Of a stretch of DNA of 64,000 nt, positions 57,946 through 64,000 are shown one piece after another. Numbering within the stretch: the first letter of the stretch is position 1; the number at the start of each line of letters is the position of its first letter. Under the pieces are notes generated by a model. That model was given only the letters and a program-made list of their open reading frames with translations. It was not told where the DNA came from and searched no databases. The translations under genes were made by a program, and so were the position numbers. The DNA is from Strobilurus pachycystidiatus (Eukaryota; Basidiomycota; Agaricomycetes; Agaricales; Physalacriaceae): positions 372,001-436,000 of the forward strand of contig JAHLMK010000013.1 in assembly GCA_019915135.1 (NCBI GenBank). The letters are read 5' to 3'.

Positions 57946-60231
57946 ATGTCTGATCCTGTTCCTGTTCCCGTCTTGAACCGGACGACGACCGGCGAAAACG
58001 CGCAGGCTGCCGATGACTTTGACGATGAGAAGAAGTCTACGCGTAGTACTCGTAGCAATGCTACTTCGGTCACCATCGAGGTAACATCATGCCTCTATCG
58101 CTTGACAATTGACACCCATTGACTTACGGAACCCTTAGGACTTCCCATGGCAGTGGAAAGTCACAGGTCTCGTCCTTGGGCTGCTGCTCTCAGGTATTGC
58201 TGCTGCCTGTTACACGGCTGATGGACGTTGTTGACCGCACCATTGACACTTAGCGGGATCCTCGTTCTCCGAAAACACGCTCGGGCCGCTCAAGTCGACC
58301 TTCAAGGCGAAGCTTGGCATAGATAGTACGTTCACGTTACTATCCCCGTACCTAACTGGATACAACCTCACCTCACTCCAGACGCCCAATACGGCGCCAT
58401 CTCCTCCGCCACCAGCCTCGTGAACTCCCTCCTGCCCATCCTCGGAGGCTTCATCTTGGATTATTACGGGATCTGCTGGTGCGTTGCGTCCTCAGCTCCG
58501 CGCGTCCACTGACCTACTTCAACTTACTTAGGGGAACCATGCTGTGCTCGACGACCATCTTCATCGGCGCGGTGATCTCAGCGGCGGGGAGCAACGCCGA
58601 GTCGTTCGCGCTGGTGGTGGTGGGGCGCGTGATCCTCGGGCTGGGGTCGACCGTCATCGAGAGCGCGGGAAGCAAGATCCTCGCGCACTGGTTCCAGCAC
58701 CGCGGGCTGGCGTTCGTGTTCGGGCTGGACATCGCGTGGGGTGCGTGCTTGAAGTCGTCTTGTCTCATCTATGCTTGCTGATGGAATGAATACTTTGCAG
58801 GCAAGCTCATCGTACTCCTCGCCAAAGCGACGGCGATCCCCATGCGCGACTCTGGCTTCTGGGGCTGGGCGCTGTGGATCCCTGCTATTGTGTGTTTCTT
58901 TAACCTGTAAGTCACGCCATCCCATCCCATCCCCACCCCTAACACGATTGGTTGTGTAGCCTCCAAAATGCGTTCTTCGTGTGGTGGATGCTGTACTACC
59001 TCCCCGAGTCGAGCCGCATGCCGACGGGACGCAACAACATGCTCAAGGCGGGCACCAGGCCCAAGATGATCCCGGACTGGACGATGCTCAAGCGCGTGCC
59101 GTCGATGTTCTGGTTTATCGTGTGCACGCAGCTGCTGCAGGCTGGGTCAGTTGGGCTATCTCGTACTTGGGGGTTGATTGTTGATTGTTGATTGATTGTT
59201 AGGACGGTCGGGGGGTTCAACGGGCTGAGCGCGGACATGATCTCGGTGACGCGCGGCTCGACCGCGTCCGTCGCGGGCTACACGTCCGCCATGCACCAGA
59301 TCATACCGATTTTCTTCGCCCCGGGCATAGGGTACTTCTTCGACAGGGTCGGGTATCGCATGTTCTTTGGTCAGTTCCCAGTCTAGCTCCCAATTTCCTT
59401 CTTGGTTTTTTAATGCATCTCGCATACAGTGTCGTTCACGAGCACGATCTGGATAATAGTGTATTGCCTGATAGGGTTCACGCAGGTGAACGCGCTGGGT
59501 GTGATGATCGTGGCGTCTCTTGGGCTGGCTTTTGTACGTCGCGATTTCCTTCCTTCCTTCCTTGTGTCTTGACCTCTTCGTTGATGGGTACTTAGAACGC
59601 CATGCCGTTCCTCTGCTCCATCCCCCTCCTGGTCCCTGACCAGACACAGCTGGGATTGACGTTTGGGATTTGGAAAGGTGTGTATTACTTACGCGAGTGA
59701 GTAAGTGCTGAGCATGTGTAGCGTTCAACAACTGCGGCTCTGTTATCGTTGACATGGTCACCGGGAGACTGCAGGATATCGTACGTCCTGATCCTTCGAC
59801 TTGGCGTGCATTGCTTATTGAATCGAAATTAGACACCGGATGGCGGGTACGACAAGGTCGTGACGTTCTTGGTCGCGATGAAGGCGTGTGAGGTGTTCTG
59901 GGGGTTGTTCTATGGGTGAGTGTTATCCTTCTTAACTATCGTTGGTGGTTACTCACCGTGTTGCCTCGCGTATGTAGCATACTTGATCGCCGGTATGTCC
60001 CTTCCCTTTCCTTTTTCCTTTCCGTCGTCTCACTACTCTCATCTGTGCAGATACTTGGGAGGCATCCTCACCATGAGCGAGCGCAAGCGCCACATCATGG
60101 AGAAGGAGACAGACAAGCTGGACGACCTCCCCGGACGTCGTCCGCGCACGTTCTTCACCATCGTGGGGTGCAGCTTGTGGTTCTCGGTGTGTGTGGTCGC
60201 GTGGGTTTTGTATATCAAGTATTCCATCTAG
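57946..60231 (+). CDS. Major facilitator superfamily transporter (MFSD1-like)
   Basis: At least twelve exons, about 560 residues, from the ATG at 57946 (MSDPVPVPVLNRTTTGE) to the TAG at 60229-60231. A hydrophilic, acidic N-terminus of about 45 residues precedes the membrane part. Helices are evident in order: FPWQWKVTGLVLGLLLS, NAQYGAISSATSLVNSLL, TTIFIGAVISAAGSNAES, VVVGRVILGLGSTVIESAG (MFS motif-like), GFWGWALWIPAIVCFFNL; a central loop (NNMLKAGTRPKMIPDW); then a second half with YTSAMHQIIPIFFAPGIGYF, WIIVYCLIGFTQV and FSVCVVAWVLYIKYSI at the C-terminus. Introns of 45-65 nt are GT-AG throughout. The layout resembles lysosomal MFSD1-type carriers more than sugar or drug transporters, but the substrate is unknown. 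Its last exon and 3' flank are partly duplicated at 61145-61320. Confidence 0.85.
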
Positions 60232-60401
60232 GCAATGAATCACGAGTACATGTACATGATGGTGCCAGGTGGACTCGGGTCAAAATAGATTAATCGATCA
60301 AATTTCAATCACGGACGTGAGACTGAGATAAGTGCCACTGCCTACGTAGGCTCGTGACCATCCGCTTCTTCCACGTGGCTGCGCTTTTCACGTTTGCGAA
60401 G

Positions 60402-60811
60402 CGGCTGGTCCCACTTGAGCCGGATTTGGCGGATGCACCCAAATCATCCCCGGCACTTTCGTTCGGTATCGTCTCTAGCTCGTAAAAATGTCAAAAAGTT
60501 CACTAAATGAAAGTTGCTTATTTTTGAATTTTGAGAAACTTTCGTTTATGGCAAAAAACAACTTTTTCTGAGATGTATGTTTGACCTCGAGATGGCCAAG
60601 ACACCCCAGGCGAGAGCTCGAGAGACGAAGTGATGCACCTGGAAAAAAAACTTTTTTTCTTCACTTAACAAAAGTTGCTTGGATTTTGAAAAGACACAAC
60701 TTTCATTTACTGAACTTTTTGACTTTTTTTACGAGGTGGAGACGCTACTAGGAAAAGTGCCCAGGATGGTTTGGCGGCATCCGCCAAATCCGGCTCAAGT
60801 GTTTCCAGCCG
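60402..60811. mobile_element. MITE-like inverted-repeat element (about 410 bp)
   Basis: The arms CGGCTGG...CACTTGAGCCGGATTTGG (from 60402) and their reverse complement (ending CCAGCCG at 60811) match over at least 110 bp, continuing through CTCGTAAAAA, GTCAAAAAGTTCA and AAATGAAAGTTG. The interior is A/T-rich with runs of A and T and can fold on itself. No open frame and no obvious target duplication. Non-autonomous transposon is the likeliest identity. Confidence 0.65.
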
Positions 60812-61144
60812 GTACACAGTAAGTAAAGCGAAGCACGTGCTGTGGACCGAGGTGGTCGCGAGCCTACTGCCTACGTGATCAGCTTCAGACAGATACGCCC
60901 ATAGAGTCGACCCACGCTCGATGCCCCCCGTCTTGCATAACGTACCCTCATTCCAAGAAGGCTGAGAAGAGTGATCAGTGCACCGTCAGACAGCCTCCCC
61001 ACTAGAGTACAAGCATTGGCACGTCGTAGAAGATCTTGAATGCACGTGCACGAAAAGGCAAGTAGCATTTGAGCTGAACGCGGACGGGTCAGCAACAATG
61101 AGCTGCTCCCAAATCTTGACGCGTAATGCAATCAGCTCGCTGCG

Positions 61145-61320
61145 CTTGAGCGCAAGCGCCACATCATGGAGAAGGAGACGGACAAGCTGGATGGCGCGCG
61201 TTCTTCACAGCCTTGTGGTGTGTGGCTGCGTGGGGTTTGTACATCAAGTATTCCATCTAGGAAAATGAATGACGAGTACATGTACATGGACGAGGACTCG
61301 GTCAAAATAAATTGAAATGA
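61145..61320 (+). pseudogene. Duplicated fragment of the MFS transporter's last exon
   Basis: Matches 60075-60290: GAGCGCAAGCGCCACATCAT and GAGAAGGAGAC.GACAAGCTG, then CAAGTATTCCATCTAG and the 3' flank GACGAGTACATGTACATG. Internal deletions remove about 50 bases of coding sequence. It lies on the other side of the inverted-repeat element from its source. Non-functional. Confidence 0.85.
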
Positions 61321-61413
61321 CCTTGACGCGCTTGCACCTGCCGGCGGCAATATGAAATTGAACAGAGTCAGTCGGGTGATGCCGAACCCGAACGCAGCTC
61401 TCCTCCGACCGTC

Positions 61414-62560
61414 ATGCAAGGTACACACACACACACTACACCTAGTCCTGGAGGAGTCTAACGGCTTTTTGTATGGAGGCTTCAACAAGTACTACCCGCC
61501 CGACTATGATGGCGAGAAGCATAAGAGCCTCAATTCGTACCGAGGTGAGTCGCACGCAAGCCTCGGCGCTGTATGCAAGTCTGATCATATGTGGTGGCAA
61601 GGCGTACACGCGCTGGGCGACCGGGCGCGCAAGATCGACAAGGGGATTTTGATCACGCGGTTCGAGCTGCCGTTCAATATCTGGTGGTGAGCACCCTCGT
61701 TCTAGCACCAGTCCCCGTCCCAGTCCTCACGTATTGTTATTTGCAGCGAGACATGCAACAACCACATCGGGATGGGCGTGCGCTACAACGCGGAGAAGAA
61801 GAAGGTCGGGAATTACTACTCGACGGCGATCTTTGAGTTCCGGTGCAAGTGCCATTTGTGCGATGGGTGGTTTGTGATACGCACGGACCCGAAGGTATGC
61901 GGCTGCCAGTACTGGTGCGACCGTTTAGTAATGGGAGCTACTTAGAACACGCGGTACGAGGTCGTTTCTGGGGCGCGGCAGAAGGACGAGGAGTGGGACC
62001 CGGCGGAGAACGGGGGGTGGGCTGTACATGGTGCGTACACGCATATGCATTGGCTCTTGACTGTGATTCTCAATGACCGGCATATCACAGACACGGAAAG
62101 CGGCACGACACCCGCCGACCCGCTCGCCGCGCTCGAAAAGACGCGCACCGCCGAGACGCAGCTCACGCAGGTGCAGATCCCGCGGCTCGAGGCGCTGCAG
62201 AGCGTCTCGGACCAGACCAACGCGGACCCGTGGGCGCTGTCGCGCAGGCTCAGGAAGGGGTTCAGGGAGGAGAAGAAGGTGGCGGGGGAGAAGAGGAGGA
62301 GGGATGAGGGGATTAAGGAGAGGTATGGGCTGCCGGGGGAGATGAAGCTGGTGGGGGTGGAGGAGGTGGAGGAGGAGGCGAGGGAGGGGTGGAGGAGGGG
62401 GAGGGAGGAGAGGGAGGAGAAGAGGGTGCGGGCGGCGCCGTTTGGCGCACCGCGGAAAGCAGCGGTGGGAGTAGGGAAGGAGAAGGGGAAGAGTACGGCA
62501 GTGGATGCGTTGAGGGCAAGAGTGTTGGGCAACACAGCGAAGAGAGCACGAGCATCATGA
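61414..62560 (+). CDS. CCDC130/Cwf16-type (Yju2 family) splicing factor
   Basis: Six exons, about 300 residues. The N-terminus requires a first coding exon of only 7 nt (ATGCAAG, 61414-61420), spliced across a CA-repeat intron (61421 to about 61479) to give MQGFNKYYPPDYDGEKHKS, which matches the strongly conserved family start. Then come HALGDRARKIDKGILITRFE, the zinc-binding Cys set CETCNNH and RCKCHLCDGW, and RTDPKNTRYEVVSGARQKDE. The C-terminus is a charged coiled-coil rich in Glu/Arg (62280-62430) with a basic end. Further introns lie near 61544-61601, 61688-61747, 61894-61945 and 62031-62090. Yju2-family proteins join the catalytically active spliceosome in the nucleus. The gene appears intact. 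Confidence 0.92.
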
Positions 62561-64000
62561 TCGTTACGGACGACGATTTGATTGTATTTGTAGGTACGGA
62601 TGTTTGTAGCCCTATCTTCTTTCACAATTCCAACGCAGATCGCTATTCTCCACTTGTTCCGCCACCAACAACAACACCACAAGGATCTGGGGGAAAGATT
62701 CGGTGCGTGCGGCTCAAGTCGTGCGGGAGCTACAGTGGCAAGCGGAGGCACCACTCTTACTATTCGTGGACGACGGTTGGTTGCTAGACCTCATCGATGT
62801 CTACAAGCCGTGCTACCTCACGAACGCACCTTCCGCCGGGACGTCCTGCACCATCTCGACCACTATGTGTGCGCTAGTACTGGCGGCTCGGTAATCTGCA
62901 CAACACGCTCCGAGTTCTTGGATTTGTGAGATCCAGTTATTGCGTTTGAAGCGATGGATTGGGCTACATGGGACAGTTGACGTGGGCGATCAGGGCCTCG
63001 GAGTACGCGGTCGGAGGATTGGAAGACCGCTATCAAATTAAGTGTACGCGCCGTACCCAGGATTCAGGTGGATAGTTGACAAGACACAAAGCAACAAAAC
63101 GCGAGCTCGCTTCCATGTTACTGGAGAGGATGTTGTAGTGCTACCTATATTTCATGATTTTGAGTACGTTACCGTATGCGAGGAAGGAAGGGCCCGACGT
63201 CAGACTTGGAACATTGCAGCATCAGGATCTGCATCTGTAGGTCCATAAAGCACGGCATTCCATTCCATTTTAGTCAAGTCACGGTGCGCCGCTTGGAATT
63301 CCAAGTGTAGGTCCATACGCCGGCCTTGATTATGATATCGATTGAGTATCCGCCGCACCCACAGTCGGGAGCGTTTCCCCTGGTACATACGCAGTCGCGA
63401 TACTATTCCGGTCGGGAATGATGCACCGGGTCCCGCCCCGTTTGTACATAGTGCACGTATGGGATTCCTGCCATCAAACATGAATACGTACGGGAGGAAG
63501 GATACATTTCGCGATCGAGTCCTTGTGTTGTTCTGCTTTAGGTTCGGACATTGTAAGTAAGTAAGTAAGTAGTAGGTACCTTGGCATCATGATCCCGTGC
63601 ATACAGATCAAGTACGTTCCGTTACAGTGCGCGCGTGGAATCACAGCATGTGTAGTAGTAGTAGGTCCATTCCTCGCACCAGCGCCGTAATGGATACTAT
63701 TCCGGGCCGCCTGAACGCGTCGGGATGATGCACCGAGCGGACAAGCACGTAAATATGAAGGGAAGGAAGGATGAGAGTGAAAACCCCCTGAGTACGAGTA
63801 CGAGGGAAGGAGAGCTGAAGGCCTGGTGCACAGTTCTTGAGCATGGAACATTGTAAGCGAATTCAAGGCGGCATCAGGATTCCGTGCTTCTGTCGTTCCG
63901 TTATCATTCCATTCCATTCAAGCGCTTGGGATTCCGGATAACAGCATACGCCGGCCTTGTGTTGAGTATCCGCACGCGCACTCGCGCCGTAATGGAGGCA
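62561..64000. other. Right end, degenerate repeats and no gene
   Basis: No gene is supported. Two diverged direct copies of about 130 bp occur near 63210-63335 and 63845-63960 (shared GAACATTG, CATTCCATTCCATT, CATACGCCGGCCTTG). GATACTATTCCGG and GATGATGCACCG recur at about 63399-63425 and 63694-63730. Simple runs include (GTAA)n at 63553-63570 and (GTA)n at 63650-63664. The frames at 62561-62930 on plus lie just beyond the splicing-factor stop and look like its 3' flank. Confidence 0.5.

Noticed and set aside
62561..62940. Small gene after the splicing factor
   Set aside because: Three overlapping plus-strand frames exist but none is favoured by codon pattern or motif, and the region is the 3' flank of the preceding gene.
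1..64000. CRISPR arrays, rRNA or mitochondrial DNA
   Set aside because: No spaced identical short repeats with unique spacers, no rRNA-like conserved blocks, and the genes use nuclear introns and the standard code.

Overview
The window looks like nuclear DNA of a filamentous basidiomycete, most likely an agaricomycete. Genes are dense, on both strands, and split by many short (about 45-70 nt) introns. The proteins include a Zn2Cys6 regulator, a Swi1-type ARID protein, a fused Cwh43 and a fungal NLR-like NTPase with kinesin-light-chain-type TPRs. No plastid, bacterial or viral genome segment is apparent. All gene models are hand-spliced from the sequence, so intron edges may be off by a few bases.

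Layout: 1-2.2 kb no gene; 2.2-6.8 kb vacuolar-type Ca2+ ATPase (+); 7.0-11.5 kb tandem pair of WD40 paralogues (+); 11.6-12.5 kb DJ-1/PfpI protein (-). From 13.28 to 23.26 kb lies a single 9,984-bp DNA transposon. It has about 570-bp terminal inverted repeats (TIRs) and a 6-bp target duplication (GTATCG), and carries four genes: two unknown proteins, an integrase-core transposase with D, D and E all visible, and a BTB-like protein. Next come a Zn2Cys6 transcription factor (-) and a divergent TMEM41-like membrane protein (+), the SWI/SNF ARID subunit (+), an inositol polyphosphate 5-phosphatase (-), and a divergent NLR-like STAND protein (+) with two successive NB-ARC-like domains and ten near-identical TPRs.

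From 40.9 to 45.9 kb is a mosaic of duplications. A decayed copy of the RNA polymerase subunit AC40 gene is followed by a decayed, intron-containing copy of the transcription factor from 23.5-26.6 kb, then by the intact AC40 gene. Beyond it are a COG0523 (CobW-type) GTPase, a J-domain protein, an inverted-repeat element, a V-ATPase proteolipid relic, a Cwh43-like GPI-anchor remodelling protein, a decayed NAD(P)-binding protein, an MFSD1-like transporter, a second inverted-repeat element, a duplicated tail of the transporter gene, and a CCDC130/Cwf16-type splicing factor. The last 1.4 kb holds degenerate repeats only.

The housekeeping genes do not form a pathway. The two accessory systems that stand out are the 10-kb multi-gene transposon, which combines an integrase-type transposase, long TIRs with an internal 20-bp satellite and a 6-bp target duplication but has no polymerase gene, and the NLR-like protein with a degenerate NB-ARC-like domain ahead of an intact one and a (GA)n frameshift in its TPR array.
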